Position numbers and translations under genes: made by a program. A DNA stretch of 64,000 nt from Hordeum vulgare subsp. vulgare (Eukaryota > Streptophyta > Magnoliopsida > Poales > Poaceae). The notes beneath the pieces were generated by a model that saw only the letters and a program-made list of their open reading frames with translations, was not told the DNA's origin and made no database searches. The first letter of the stretch is position 1, and every line of letters begins with the position of its first letter. The DNA lies in NCBI RefSeq assembly GCF_904849725.1, contig NC_058521.1, positions 431,848,676 to 431,912,675 on the forward strand, given 5' to 3'. Of this stretch, positions 41,482 to 54,442 are shown piece by piece.

Positions 41482-43276
41482 TGTTGGGGAACGTCGCATG
41501 GGAAACAAAAATTTTCCTACGCGCACGAAGACCTATCATGGTGATGTCCATCTACGAGAGGGGATGATTGATCTACGTACCCTTGTAGACCGTACAGCAG
41601 AAGCGTTAGAGAACGCGGTTGATGTAGTGGAACGTCCTCACGTCCCTCGATCCGCCCCGCGAACAATCCCGCGATCAGTCCCACGATCTAGTACCGAACG
41701 GACGGCACCTCCGCGTTCAGCACACGTACAGCTCGACGATGATCTCGGCCTTCTTGATCCAGCAAGAGAGACGGAGAGGTAGAAGAGTTCTCCGGCAGCG
41801 TGACGGCGCTCCGGAGGTTGGTGATGACCTTGTCTCAAAAGGGCTCCGCCCGAGCTCCGCAGAAACGCGATCTAGAGGAAAAACCGTGGAGGTATGTGGT
41901 CGGGCTGCCATGGAAAAGTCGTCTCAAATCAGCCCTAAAACCTCCGTATATATAGGTGGGAGGGAGGGGGCCTTGCCTTGGGGTCCAAGGGGGAGGACTC
42001 TCCCCCCCCCAAACCGAGTTGGACTAGGTTTGGTGGGAGGGAGTCCTCCTCCCTTCCCACCTCCTCCTTTTTTTTTCCTCTTGATTTTTCTTCTCTTGGC
42101 GCATAGACCACTTGTGGGCTGTCCCACCAGCCCACTAAGGGCTGGTGTGTCTCCCTCAAGGCCTATGGGCTTCCCCGGGGTGGGTTGCCCCCCCCCCCCC
42201 CGGTGAACTCCCAGAACCCATTCGTCATTCCCGGTACATTCCCGGTAACTCCGAAAACCTTCCGGTAATCAAATGAGGTCATCCTATATATCAATCTTCG
42301 TTTTCGGACCATTCCGGAAACCCTCGTGACGTCTGTGATCTCATCCGGGACTCCGAACAACATTCGGTAACCAACCATATAACTCAAATACGCATAAAAC
42401 AACGTCGAACCTTAAGTGTGCAGACCCTGCGGGTTCGAGAACTATGTAGACATGACCCGAGAGACTCCTCGGTCAATATCCAATAGCGGGACCTGGATGC
42501 CCATATTGGATCCTACATATTCTATGAAGATCTTATCGTTTGAACCTCAGTCCCAAGGATTCGTATAATCCCGTATGTCATTCCCTTTGTCCTTCGGTAT
42601 GTTACTTGCCCGAGATTCGATCGTCAGTATCCGCATACCTATTTCAATCTCGTTTACCGGCAAGTCTCTTTACTCGTTCCGTAATACAAGATCCCGCAAC
42701 TTACACTAAGTTACATTGCTTGCAAGGCTTGTGTGTGATGTTGTATTACCGAGTGGGCCCCGAGATACCTCTCCGTCACACGGAGTGACAAATCCTAGTC
42801 TTGATCCATACTAACTCAACTAACACCTTCGGAGATACCTGTAAAGCATCTTTATAGTCACCCAGTTACGTTGCGACGTTTGATACACACAAAGCATTCC
42901 TCCAGTGTCAATGAGTTATATGATCTCATGGTCATAGGAATAAATACTTGACACGCAGAAAACAGTAGCAACAAAATGACACGATCAACGTGCTACATCT
43001 ATTAGTTTGGGTCTAGTCCATCACGTGATTCTCCCAATGACGTGATCCAGTTATCAAGCAACAACACCTTGTTCATAATCAGAAGACACTGACTATCATT
43101 GATCAACTGGCTAGCCAACTAGAGGCATGCTAGGGACGGTGTTTTGTCTATGTATCCACACATGTAAATGAGTCTTCATTCAATACAATTATAGCATGGA
43201 TAATAAACTATTATCTTGATACAGGAATTATAATAATAACTATATTTATTATTGCCTCTAGGGCATAATTCCAACA
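41482..43276 (-). repeat. R7: 3' LTR
   Basis: 1795 bp. Read on +, it starts TGTTGGGGAACGTCGC and ends GGGCATAATTCCAACA. The polypurine tract GTGCAAGTGGGAGAC (- strand) occupies 43277-43291. Confidence 0.95.
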
Positions 43277-43328
43277 GTCTCCCACTTGCACTAGAGTCAA
43301 TAATCCAGCCCTCACATCACCATGTGAA

Positions 43329-45342
43329 TTACATTGTAATAAATCTAACACCCATACAGTTCTGGTGTCGATCATGTTTTGGCCGTGGAAGAGGTTTAGT
43401 CAGCGGGTCTGCTACATTCAGATCCGTGTGCACTTTGCATATATTTACGTCCTCTTCCTCGACGTAGTCGCGGATGAGGTTGAAGCGTCGTTTGATGTGT
43501 CTGGTCTTCTTGTGAAACCGTGGTTCCTTTGCTAAGGCAATGGCACCAGTGTTGTCACAGAACAAGGTTATTGGATTCAGTGCGCTTGGAACCACTCCAA
43601 GATCCATCATGAACTGCTTCATCCAGACACCCTCCTTAGCCGCCTCTGAGGCAGCCATGTACTCCGCTTCACATGTAGAATCTGCTACGACGCTTTGCTT
43701 GGAACTGCACCAGCTTACTGCACCCCCATTAAGAATAAATACGTATCCGGTTTGTGACTTAGAGTCGTCCGGATCTGTGTCAAAGCTTGCATCAACGTAA
43801 CCTTTTACGGTGAGCTCTTCGTCACCTCCATACACGAGAAACATCTCCTTAGTCCTTTTCAAGTGCTTCAGGATATTCTTGACCGCTGTCCAGTGATCCA
43901 CTCCTGGATTACTCTGGAACCTACCTGCCATACTTATGGCCAGGCTAACGTCTGGTCTAGTGCACAGCATCGCATAGATGATAGAACCTATGGCTGAAGC
44001 ATAGGGGACGGAGCGCATATGCTCTCTATCTTCATCAGTTGCTGGGCACTGAGTCTTACTCAATCTCGTACCTTGTAAAACTGGCAAGAACCCTTTCTTG
44101 GACTGTTCCATTTTGAACCTCTTCAAAACTTTATCAAGGTATGTGCTTTGTGAAAGTCCTATTAGGCGTTTTGATCTATCCCTATAGATCTTAATGCCTA
44201 GAATGTAAGCAGCTTCTCCTAGGTCCTTCATAGGGAAACTTTTATTCAAGTAACCTTTTATGCTCTCCAAAAGCTCTACGTTGTTTCCAATCAGTAATAT
44301 GTCATCCACATATAATATTAGAAACGCCACAGAGCTCCCACCCACTTTCTTGTAAATACAGGATTCTCCAACCACTTGTATAAACCCAAATGCTTTGATC
44401 ACCTCATCAAAGCGTTTGTTCCAACTCCGAGATGCTTGCACCAGTCCATAAATGGATCGCTGGAGCTTGCACACCTTGTCAGCATTTTTAGGATCGACAA
44501 AACCTTCGGGTTGCATCATATACAACTCTTCCTTAAGAAAACCGTTAAGGAACGCCGTTTTGACATCCATCTGCCAGATTTCATAATCGAAAAATGCAGC
44601 TATTGCTAACATGATTCTGACGGACTTTAAGCATCGCTACGGGTGAGAAAGTCTCATCGTAGTCAACTCCTGGAACTTGTGAAAAACCCTTTGCCACAAG
44701 TCGAGCTTGATAAACGGTCACATTACCGTCAGCGTCCGTCTTCTTCTTAAAGATCCATTTGTTCTGAATAGCCTTGCGGCCCTCAGGTAGTATCTCCAAA
44801 GTCCACACTTTGTTCTTATACATGGATCCTATCTCAGATTTCATGGCTTCTAGCCATTTGTTGGAATCTAGGCCCACCATTGCTTCTTCATAATTTGCAG
44901 GTTCATTGTTGTCTAACAACATGATTGATAAGACGGGATTACCGTACCACTCTGGAGCAGCGCGTGATCTCGTCGACCTGCGTGGTTCAATAGAAACTTG
45001 AACTGGAGTTTCATGATCATCATCATTAACTTCCTCCTCAACCGGCGTCGCAACGACAGAGGTTTCCCCTTGCCCTGCGCCACCATCCAGAGGGATGAGA
45101 GGTTCGACAACCTCGTCAAGTTCTATCTTCCTCCCACTCAATTCTCTCGAGAGAAACTCCTTCTCGAGAAAAGCTCCGTTTTTAGCAACAAACACTTTGC
45201 CCTCGGATTTGAGATAGAAGGTGTACCCAACTGTCTCTTTTGGGTAACCTATGAAGACGCACTTTTCCGCTTTGGGTTCCAGCTTTTCAGGCTGAAGCTT
45301 TTTGACATAAGCATCACATCCCCAAACTTTAAGAAACGACAA
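43329..45342 (-). pseudogene. R7: integrase C-terminus, reverse transcriptase and RNase H
   Basis: The first segment (45342-44581) stays in the frame of the upstream Gag-integrase ORF: FLKVWGCDAYVKKL, RRSTRSRAAPEWYG, then the start of reverse transcriptase ([20 protein letters not shown]). A one-base insertion (GACTTTAAGC where R10 has GACTTAAGC, about 44625-44631) shifts the frame. The second segment (44612-43329) carries [20 protein letters not shown], the active site [14 protein letters not shown], and RNase H with [31 protein letters not shown] and ADPLTKPLPR. Every catalytic motif I can check is present. The polyprotein ends MGVRFITM* at 43329, about 50 bases before the polypurine tract. 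Confidence 0.93.
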
Positions 45343-45360
45343 CTTTGGCCTTTTGCCATA

Positions 45361-47310
45361 TCACAGTTCGTATGGTGTCGTCTCAACGGATTTTGATGGT
45401 GCCCTATTTAAAGTGAATGCAGCTGTTTCTAATGCATAACCCCAAAATGATAACGGCAAATCAGTAAGAGACATCATAGATCGCACCATCTCTAACAAAG
45501 TACGATTACGACGTTCGGACACACCATTACGTTGTGGTGTTCCAGGCGGTGTCAACTGTGAAACAACTCCACATTTTCTTAAGTGATCACCAAACTCGAA
45601 ACTCAGATATTCACCCCCACGATCAGACCGTAGGAACTTGATCTTCTTGTTACGATGATTTTCCACTTCACTCTGAAATTGCTTGAACTTTTCAAATGTT
45701 TCAGACTTGTGCTTCATCAAGTAGACATAACCATACCTACTCAAATCGTCAGTGAAGGTGAGAAAATAACGATATACGCCGCGTGCCTCCACGCTCATTG
45801 GACCACACACATCGGTATGTATGATTTCCAATAAGTCACTTGCACGCTCCATTGTTCCGGAGAACGGAGTCTTAGTCATCTTGCCCATGAGGCATGGTTC
45901 GCACGTGTCAAATGAATCAAAGTCAAGTGACTCCAAAAGTCCATCAGCATGGAGTTTCTTCATGCGCTTTACACCAATATGACCTAAGCGGCAGTGCCAC
46001 AAAAATATGGCGCTATCATTGTTTACTCTAACTCTTTTGGTCTCAGTGTTATGTATATGCGTATCGCTATCAAGATTCAATATGAACAATCCTCTCACAT
46101 TCGGTGCATGACCATAAAAGATGTTACTCATAGAAATAGAACAACCATTATTCTCAGACTTAAAAGAGTAACCGTCTCGCAATAAACAAGATCCAGATAT
46201 AATGTTCATGCTCAACGCAGGCACTAAATAACAATGAGTTAAGTTCATCACTAATCCCGATGGTAGCTGAAGTGACACTGTGCCGACGGCGATTGCATCA
46301 ACCTTGGAACCATTTCCTACGCGCATCGTCACTTCGTCTTTCGCCAGCCTCCGTCTATTCCGCAGTTCCTGCTTCGAGTTGCAAATATGAGCAACAGAAC
46401 CGGTATCGAATACCCAGGCACTACTACGAGAGCCGGTTAAGTACACATCAATAACATGTATATCAAATATACCTGATTTTTCTTTGCCCGCTTTCTTATC
46501 TGCCAGATACTTGGGGCAATTGCGCTTCCAGTGACCCATACCCTTGCAATAGAAGCACTCTGTTTCAGGCTTAGGTCCAGCCTTGGGTTTCTTCGGCGGA
46601 TTGGCAACAAGCTTGCCGCTCTTCTTCGAATTGCCCTTCTTGCCTTTGTCGTTTCTCTTGAAACTAGTGGTCTTGCTCACCATCAACACTTGATGCTCTT
46701 TACGGAGTTCAGACTCTGCGACTTTCAGCATCGCAAACAACTCGCCGGGAGACTTGTTCATCCCTTGCATGTTGTAGTTCAACACAAAGCCTTTATAGCT
46801 TGGCGGCAGTGATTGAAGGATTCTGTCAGTGATAGCTTCTTGCGGGAGTTCAATCCCCAGCTCAGCTAGACGGTTTGAGTACCCAGACATTTTGAGCACA
46901 TGTTCACTGACAGACGAGTTTTCCTCCATCTTGCAAGCATAGAATTTATCGGAGGTCTCATACCTCTCGATCCGGGCGTTCTTCTGAAAGATAAACTCCA
47001 ACTCCTGGAACATCTCAAATGCTCCATGACGCTCAAAGCGACGTTGAAGTCCCGGTTCTAAGCCATACAAGACTGCACATTGAACTATTGAGTAGTCCTC
47101 CTTACGTGCTAACCAAGCGTTCTTAACATCCTGATCAGCCGTAGCGGGTGGTTCATCTCCTAGCGCAGCATTAAGGACATAATCCTTCTTCCCAGCTTGT
47201 AAGATTAGCTTAAGATTATGAGCCCAGTCTACAAAGTTGCTTCCATCATCTTTCAACTTAGCTTTCTCTAGGAACGTATTAAAATTCAGGATGACTGTCG
47301 CGTGAGCCAT
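45361..47310 (-). pseudogene. R7: Gag, protease and integrase (649 codons open)
   Basis: Start ATG at 47308-47310 (MAHATVILNFNTFLEKAKL), the usual Angela/BARE start. Domains in order are a Gag core; a zinc knuckle CFYCKGMGHWKRNC at about residues 251-264; a protease active site FDTGSVAHIC near residue 300; an integrase zinc-binding region HCRLGHIGVKRMKKLH...CEPC (about 433-475); and a catalytic core with Asp in HTDVCGPM, Asp in LRSDRGGEYLS and Glu in RNGVSERRN. The frame ends at a TGA at 45361-45363, after TTPYEL. R9 reads TTPYELWYGKRPK at the same place, so a Trp codon (TGG) has become TGA. Apart from this stop the frame continues into 45342. Confidence 0.94.
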
Positions 47311-48566
47311 GATCTACAACACAAATATATTCAAAGTGGACTTAGACTATGTTCAAGATAATTAGAGTTCAACTTAATCAAATTATATTCTAAACTCCCA
47401 CTCAAAAAGTACATCTCTCTAGTCATTTGAGTGGTTCATGATCCACTTACACTATCCCAAGTCCGATCATCACGTGAGTTGAGTATAGTTTCAGTGGTAA
47501 GCATCCCTATGCTAATCATATCAACTATATGATTCATGATCGATCTTTCGGTCTCATGTGTTCCGAGGCCATGTATGCACATGCTAGGCTCGTCAAGCTT
47601 AACCCGAGTGTTCCGCGTGCGCAACTGTTTTGCACCTGTTGTATGTGAACGTTGAGTCTATCACACCCGATCATCACGTGGTGTCTCGAAACGACGAACT
47701 GTAGCAACGGTGCACAGTCGGGGAGAACACAATTTCGTCTTGAAATTTTAGTGAGAGATCACCTCATAATGCTACCGTCGTTCTAAGCAAAATAAGGTGC
47801 ATAAAAGGATTAACATCACATGCAATTCATAAGTGACATGATATGGCCATCATCACGTGCTTCTTGATCTCCATCACCAAAGCACCGGCACGATCTTCTT
47901 GTCACCGGCGCCACACCATGATCATCCATCAACGTGTTGCCATCGGGGTTGTCGTGCTACTTATGCTATTACTACTAAAGCTACATCCTAGCAAAATAGT
48001 AAATGCATCTGCAAGCACAAACGTTAGTATAAAGACAACCCTATGGCTCCTGCCGGTTGCCATACCATCGACGTGCAAGTCGATATTTCTATTACAACAT
48101 GATCATCTCATACATCCAATATATCACATCACATCGTTGGCCATATCACATCACAATCATACCCTGCAAAAACAAGTTAGACGTCCTCTAATTTTGTTGT
48201 TGCATGTTTTACGTGGTAACCAAGGGTATCTAGTAGGATCGCATCTTACTTACGCAAACACCACAACGGAGATATATGAGTTGCTATTTAACCTCATCCA
48301 AGGACCTCCTCGGTCAAATCCGATTCAACTAAAGTTGGAGAAACCGTCACTTGCCAGTCATCTTTGAGCAAAGGGGGTTACTCGTAACGATGAAACCAGT
48401 CTCACGTAAGCGTACGAGTAATGTTGGTCCAAGCCGCTTCAATCCAACAATACCGCGGAATCAAGAAAAGACTAAGGAGGGCAGAAAAACGCACATCACC
48501 GCCTACAAAAACTTTTGTGTTCTACTCGAGAAGACATCTACGCATGAACCTAGCTCATGATGCCAC
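47311..48566 (-). other. R7: leader and primer-binding site
   Basis: A 1.26-kb untranslated leader between 5' LTR and gag without a convincing frame. The primer-binding site, - strand TGGCATCATGAGC, lies at 48553-48565, one base from the LTR. R9 has an identical site at 57747-57759. Confidence 0.8.
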
Positions 48567-50397
48567 TGTTGGGGAACGTCGCATGGGAAACAAAAATTTT
48601 CCTACGCGCACGAAGACCTATCATGGTGATGTCCATCTACGAGAGGGGATGAGTGATCTATGTACCCTTGTAGACCGTACAGCAGAAGCATTAGAGAACG
48701 CGGTTGATGTAGTGGAACATCCTCACGTCCCTCGATCCGCCCCGCGAACAATCCCGCGATCAGTCCCACGATCTAGTACCGAACGGACGGCACCTCCGCG
48801 TTCAGCACACGTACAGCTCGACGATGATCTCGGCCTTCTTGATCCAGCAAGAGAGACGGAGAGGTAGAAGAGTTCTCCGGCAGCGTGAAGGCGCTCCGGA
48901 GGTTGGTGATGACCTTGTCTCAGCAGGGCTCCGCCCGAGCTCCGCAGAAACGCGATCTAGAGGAAAAACCGTGGAGGTATGTGGTCGGGCTGCCGTGGAA
49001 AAGTCGTCTCAAATCAGCCCTAAAACCTCCGTATATATAGGTGGGAGGGAGGGGGCCTTGCCTTGGGGTCGAAGGACCCTCAAGGGGGTCGGCCGAGCCA
49101 AGGGGGAGGACTCTCCCCCCCCAAACCGAGTTGGACTAGGTTTGGTGGGAGGGAGTCCTCCTCCCTTCCCACCTCCTCCTTTTTTTTTCTTTTCCTCTTG
49201 ATTTTTCTTCTCTTGGCGCATAGACCACTTGTGGGCTGTCCCACCAGCCCACTAAGGGCTGGTGTGTCTCCCTCAAGGCCTATGGGCTTCCCCGGGGTGG
49301 GTTGCCCCCCCTCCCCCCCCCCGGTGAACTCCCGGAACCCATTCGTCATTCCTGGTACATTCCCGGTAACTCCGAAAACCTTCCGGTAATCAAATGAGGT
49401 CATCCTATATATCAATCTTCGTTTCCGGACCATTCCGGAAACCCTCGTGACGTCCGTGATCTCATCCGGGACTCCGAACAACATTCGGTAACCAACCATA
49501 TAACTCAAATACGCATAAAACAACGTCGAACCTTAAGTGTGCAGACCCTGCGGGTTCTAGAACTATGTAGACATGACCCGAGAGACTCCTCGGTCAATAT
49601 CCAATAGCGGGACCTGGATGCCCATATTGGATCCTACATATTCTACGAAGATCTTATCGTTTGAACCTCAGTGCCAAGGATTCGTATAATCCCGTATGTC
49701 ATTCCCTTTGTCCTTCGGTATGTTACTTGCCCGAGATTCGATCGTTAGTATCCGCATACCTATTTCAATCTCGTTTACCGGCAAGTCTCTTTACTCGTTC
49801 CGTAATACAAGATCCCGCAACTTACACTAAGTTACATTGCTTGCAAGGCTTGTGTGTGATGTTGTATTACCGAGTGGGCCCCGAGATACCTCTCCGTCAC
49901 ACGGAGTGACAAATCCCAGTCTTGATCCATACTAACTCAACTAACACCTTCGGAGATACCTGTAGAGCATCTTTATAGTTACCCAGTTACGTTGCGACGT
50001 TTGATACACACAAAGCATTCCTCCGGTGTCAGTGAGTTATATGATCTCATGGTCATAGGAATAAATACTTGACACGCAGAAAACAGTAGCAACAAAATGA
50101 CACGATCAACATGCTACATCTATTAGTTTGGGTCTAGTCCATCACGTGATTCTCCCAATGACGTGATCCAGTTATCAAGCAACAACACCTTGTTCATAAT
50201 CAGAAGACACTGACTATCATTGATCAACTGGCTAGCCAACTAGAGGCATGCTAGGGACGGTGTTTTGTCTATGTATCCACACATGTAAATGAGTCTTCAT
50301 TCAATACAATTATAGCATGGATAATAAACTATTATCTTGATACAGGAATTATAATAATAACAATATTTATTATTGTCTCTAGGGCATAATTCCAACA
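48567..50397 (-). repeat. R7: 5' LTR
   Basis: 1831 bp, TGTTGG/CCAACA ends. The TATA box on the - strand lies at 49032-49039, in CCTATATATACGG context. It is next to the primer site, so it is the promoter LTR of R7. Confidence 0.95.
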
Positions 50398-50402
50398 GAG
50401 GG

Positions 50403-50613
50403 GAGGTAAGGAAATGTCATCTAGCTCTGCACTTGATTCGCCTTCTCTTTTAAGTAACCTCACGACACCACCACAAGCTTTCAATCTGATATGTTGCAAG
50501 TAATTGATGATGCTACTTGTGTTATTGATGAAACTCATGATGATGCTACTACTATGCTAGATGAAACTAAAATTGTGCTAACAAGCAAATTCCTTGATGC
50601 TCATATTGCTAGA
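50403..50613 (+). pseudogene. R6: Gag N-terminal region, second part (interrupted by R8)
   Basis: Continuation of 41430-41481 after R7: GKEMSSSSALDSPSLLSNLT, then after a one-base frameshift NLDMLQVIDDATCVIDE and up to LDAHIAR. The matching R3 stretch is NLDMSPVLDDATSAAHDA and LDAQIAR. R8 interrupts the frame at 50614. Before the two insertions this was a contiguous gag; the rest lies beyond the right edge of the window. Confidence 0.82.
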
Positions 50614-50738
50614 TGAAAGGATCGATATGGTTAACTAGAGGGGGGTGAATAGGCAACTACCAATTTTTAACTTGTCTTAACAAATTATTGTTAGCAACAA
50701 AAGGTTCTCTATGTAAACAACTGGGTGAGCAACCTATT
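50614..50738 (+). repeat. R8: start of an unclassified TG-starting repeat, left part
   Basis: Begins TGAAAGGATCGATATGG, followed by a G-run and GTGAATAGGC, inside the R6 gag. Starts of this type are common in grass LTR elements, so this is probably an LTR, but the far end is not in the window. Five bases before it (50609-50613, CTAGA) would be its target duplication. R9 splits it at 50738. Confidence 0.6.
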
Positions 50739-52535
50739 GTTGGGAAACATTGCATGGGAAACAAAAAAAATTCATACGCACACGAAGACCTATCATGGTG
50801 ATGTCCATCTACGAGGGGAGAGTGGATCTACGTACCCTTGTAGATCGCTAAGCGGGAAGCATTAAGAAACACGGTTGATGTAGTGGTACAGCATCGTGAT
50901 TCAAATCACCGTCGTCCCACGATCCGTTCCGATCTAGCGCCGAACGGATGACACCTCCGCGTTCAGCACACGTATAGCTCGACGATGATCTTGGCCTTCT
51001 TGATCCAGCAAGAAAGACGGAGAAGTAGATGAGTTCTCTGGCAGTGTGACGGTGCTCCGGTGGTGGTGATGATCTACTCCTGTAAGGCTCCGCCCGAGCT
51101 CCGCAGAAATCCGATCTAGAGGTAAAACTATGTGGAATAGGCTTGAGTCGCACGTGGTAAAGTTGTGTCTCAAAAAGCCCTAAACCACCAATACATATAG
51201 GAGGAGGGGAGGGGCTAGCCTTGGGGCACAAGGGCCCCAAGGGTGCGCCAACCGTAAGGGTGGAGGAGGACTCCTCCTCCAATTCGGTTCGGGAAGGAGG
51301 AGTCCTCCTCTTCCTTCCCACCTCCCTCTTTCCTTTTTTTCTTCTTTCCTTTGGTATTTTTGCTTGTGGCGCCACAGCCCTCTTTGGGCTGACTCCACCA
51401 GCCCACTAAGGACTTGGTGCGCCACCCTAAGGCCATGGGCTCATTCCCGGGTGGGTGGGCCCCTCCCGTTAAACACCCATAACCCATTCGTCACTCCCGG
51501 TACATTGCCTGAAATGCCCGAATCTTTCCGGTGACCAAATGAAACCATCTTATATATCAATCTTCGTTTACGGACCATTCCAGAAACCCTCGTGACGTCC
51601 GTGATCTCATCCGGGACTCCAAACAACATTCGGTAACCACACATATAACTCAACTATACTAAAACATCATCGAACCTTAAGTGTGCAGACCCTACGGGTT
51701 CGAGAACTATGTAGACATGACCCGAGACACTCCTTGGTCAATATCCAATAGCGGGACCTGGATGCCCATATTGGATCCTACATATTCTCCGAAGATCTTA
51801 TCGGTTGAACCTTAGTGCCAAGGATTCATATAATCTTGTATGTCATACCCTTTGTCCTTCGTATGTTACTTGCCCGAGATTCGATCGTCGGTATCCGCAT
51901 ACCTATTTCAATATCGTTACCGGCAAGTCTCTTTACTCGTTCCGTAATACAAGATCTCGTGACTTACACTTAGTCACATTGCTTGCAAGGCTTGTGTGTG
52001 ATGTTGTATTACCGAGTGGGCCCCGAGATACCTCTCCGTCACACGGAGTGACAAATCCCAGTCTTGATCCATACTAACTCAACAGACACCTTCGGAGATA
52101 CGTGTAGAGCACCTTTATAGTCACCCAGTTACGTTGTGACGTTTGATGCACACAAGGTATTCCTCCGGTACCAGTGAGTTATATGATCTCATGGTCATAG
52201 GAACAAATACTTGACACACAGAAAACAATAGCAATAAAATGACACAATCAATATGCTACGTTCATAGTTTGGGTCTAGTCCATCACATGATTCTCCTAAT
52301 GATGTGATCCATTTATCAAGTGACAACACTTGCATATAGTCAGAAAACCATGACTATCCTTGATCAACTGGCTAGCCAACTAGAGGCTTGCTAGGGACAT
52401 TGTTTTGTCTATGTATCCACACATGTATCTATGTTTTCATTCAATACAATTATAGCATAGATAATAAACGATTATCTTGAAACAGGAAATATAATAATAA
52501 CTATTTATCATTGCCTCTATGGAATATTTCCAAAA
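50739..52535 (-). repeat. R9: 3' LTR
   Basis: 1797 bp. Read on + it starts TGTTGGGAAACATTGC; the far end has decayed from CCAACA to CCAAAA. The polypurine tract lies at 52536-52550. Confidence 0.92.
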
Positions 52536-52587
52536 GTCTCCCACTTGCACTAGAGTCAATAATCTAGTCCTCACATCGCCATGCGAT

Positions 52588-54442
52588 TTACATTGTAATA
52601 AATCTAACACCCATACAGTTCTCATGTTCATCATGTTTTGCCCGTGGAAGAGGTTTAGTCAGCGGATCTGCTACATTCAGATCCGTCTGCACTTTGCAAA
52701 TATTCACGTCCTCTCCTTTGACGTAGTCGCGGATGAGGTTGAAGCGTCGTTTGATGTGCCTGGTCTTCTTGTGAAACCTTGGTTCCTTTGCCAAAGCAAT
52801 GGCACCAGTGTTGTCATAGAAAAGAGTTATTGGATTTAGTGCGCTCGGCACAACTCCAAGATCCGCCATGAACTGCTTCATCCAGACACCCTCCATTGCT
52901 GCCTCCGAGGCAGCCATGCATCTACTCCGCTTCACATGTAGAATCTGGTACGACGCTTTTCTTGGAACTGCACCAGATTACCGCACCCCCTTTAAGAATA
53001 AATACGTATCCGGTTTGAGACTTAGATTCATCCGGATCAGTGTCAAAACTTGCGTCGATGTAACCCTTTACGACGAGCTCTTCGTCACCTCCATAAACGA
53101 GAAACATTTCCTTAGTCCTTTTCAGGTACTTCAGAATATTCTTGACCGCCGTCCAGTGATCCACTCGTGGATTACTTTGAAATCCGCCTACCATACTTAT
53201 GGCCAAGCTGACGTTCGGTCGAGTGCACAACATTGCATACATGAGAGAACCTATGGCTGAAGCATAGGGGACGGAACTCATTTGTTCTCTATCTTCTGCA
53301 GTTGTTGGGCATTGAGTCTTACTCAATTTTATACCTTGTAACACTGGCAAGAACCCTTTCTTGGACTGATCCATTTTGAACTTCTTCAAAACTTTATCAA
53401 GGTATGTGTTTTGTGAAAGTCCTATCACGCGTCTCGATCTGTCCCTATAGATCTTAATGCCTAGAATGTAAGCAGCTTCTCCTAGGTCCTTCATAGAGAA
53501 ACTTTTATTCAAGTAATCCTTTACACTCTCCAAAAACTCCACGTTGTTTCCAATCAGCAATATGTCATCCACATATAATATTAGAAACGCCGCAGAGCTC
53601 CCACTCACTTTCTTGTAAATACAATATTCTCCAACCACTTGTATAAACCAAAATGCTTTGATCACCTCATCAAAGCGCTTATTCCAACTCTGAGATGCTT
53701 GCACCAGTCCATAAATGGATCGCTGGAGCTTGCATACTTTGTTAGCATTCTTTGGATCGACAAAACCTTCGGGTTGCATCATATACAACTCTTCCTTAAG
53801 AAAACCGTTAAGCATCGCTACCGGTGAGAACGTCTCATCGTAGTCAACTCCTTGAACTTGTGAAAAACCCTTTGCCACAAGTCGAGCTTTATAAATGGTC
53901 ACAATACCGTCTGCGTCCGTCTTCTTCTTAATGATCCATTTGTTCTGAATAGCCTTGCGGCCTTCAGGTAGTACTTCCAAAGTCCACACTTTGTTTTCGA
54001 ACATAGATCCTATCTCGGATTTCATGGCCTCCAGCCATTTGTTGGAATCCGGGCCCACCATTGCTTCTTCATCATTCGCATGTTCATTGTTGTCCAACAA
54101 CATGATTGATAAGACACGATTACCGTACCACTCAGGAGTAGTACGTGATCTTGTCGACCTGCGAGGTCCGATAGGAACTTGATCCGAAGTTTCATGATCA
54201 TCATCATTAACTTCCTCCTCAACCGACGTCTCTTCGACGGGGGTTTCCCCTTGCCCTGTGCCACCATCTAGAGGGACTAGAGGTTCAACAACCTCATCAA
54301 GTTCTATCTTCTTCCCACTCAATTCTTTCGAGAGAAACCCCTTCTCAAGAAAAGCTCCGTTTTTAGCAACAAACATTTGCCCTCGGATTTGAGATAGAAG
54401 GTGTACCCAACTGTCTCCTTTGGGTAACCTATGAAGATGCAC
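52588..54442 (-). pseudogene. R9: reverse transcriptase and RNase H with internal deletion
   Basis: Contains [13 protein letters not shown] sequence ([20 protein letters not shown]), then jumps from FSPVAML directly to [17 protein letters not shown]7 and R10 have about 27 further residues here, including the conserved QMDVKTAFL block. The loss is 81 bp between two TTAAG pentamers (join at 53808-53812). The active site [14 protein letters not shown] and RNase [21 protein letters not shown] are present. A further frameshift near 52925 separates the RNase H C-terminus (STCEAE, then MAASEAAMEGVWMKQFM). Confidence 0.92.

Larger units (their letters stand above)
41482..50397 (-). mobile_element. 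R7: complete, nearly intact Angela-type Copia element
   Basis: 8916 bp with both LTRs, primer site, one long polyprotein frame and polypurine tract, flanked by a perfect GAGGG duplication (41477-41481 and 50398-50402). The two LTRs differ at about two dozen positions by eye, roughly 1.3%, mostly C/T and G/A changes. The 5' LTR also has an extra segment of about 34 bases near 49073-49107 that the 3' LTR lacks. Only two coding lesions are seen: one nonsense codon and one single-base frameshift. It interrupts the gag of R6. Confidence 0.95.

Noticed and set aside
42540..42788. Repeated 82-90 codon frames starting MNLS, also at 49661-49909, 51805-52077 and 58831-59103
   Set aside because: Same position in each Angela-type LTR, with no conserved domain; copies differ by frameshifts. 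Treated as chance frames in a repeat.
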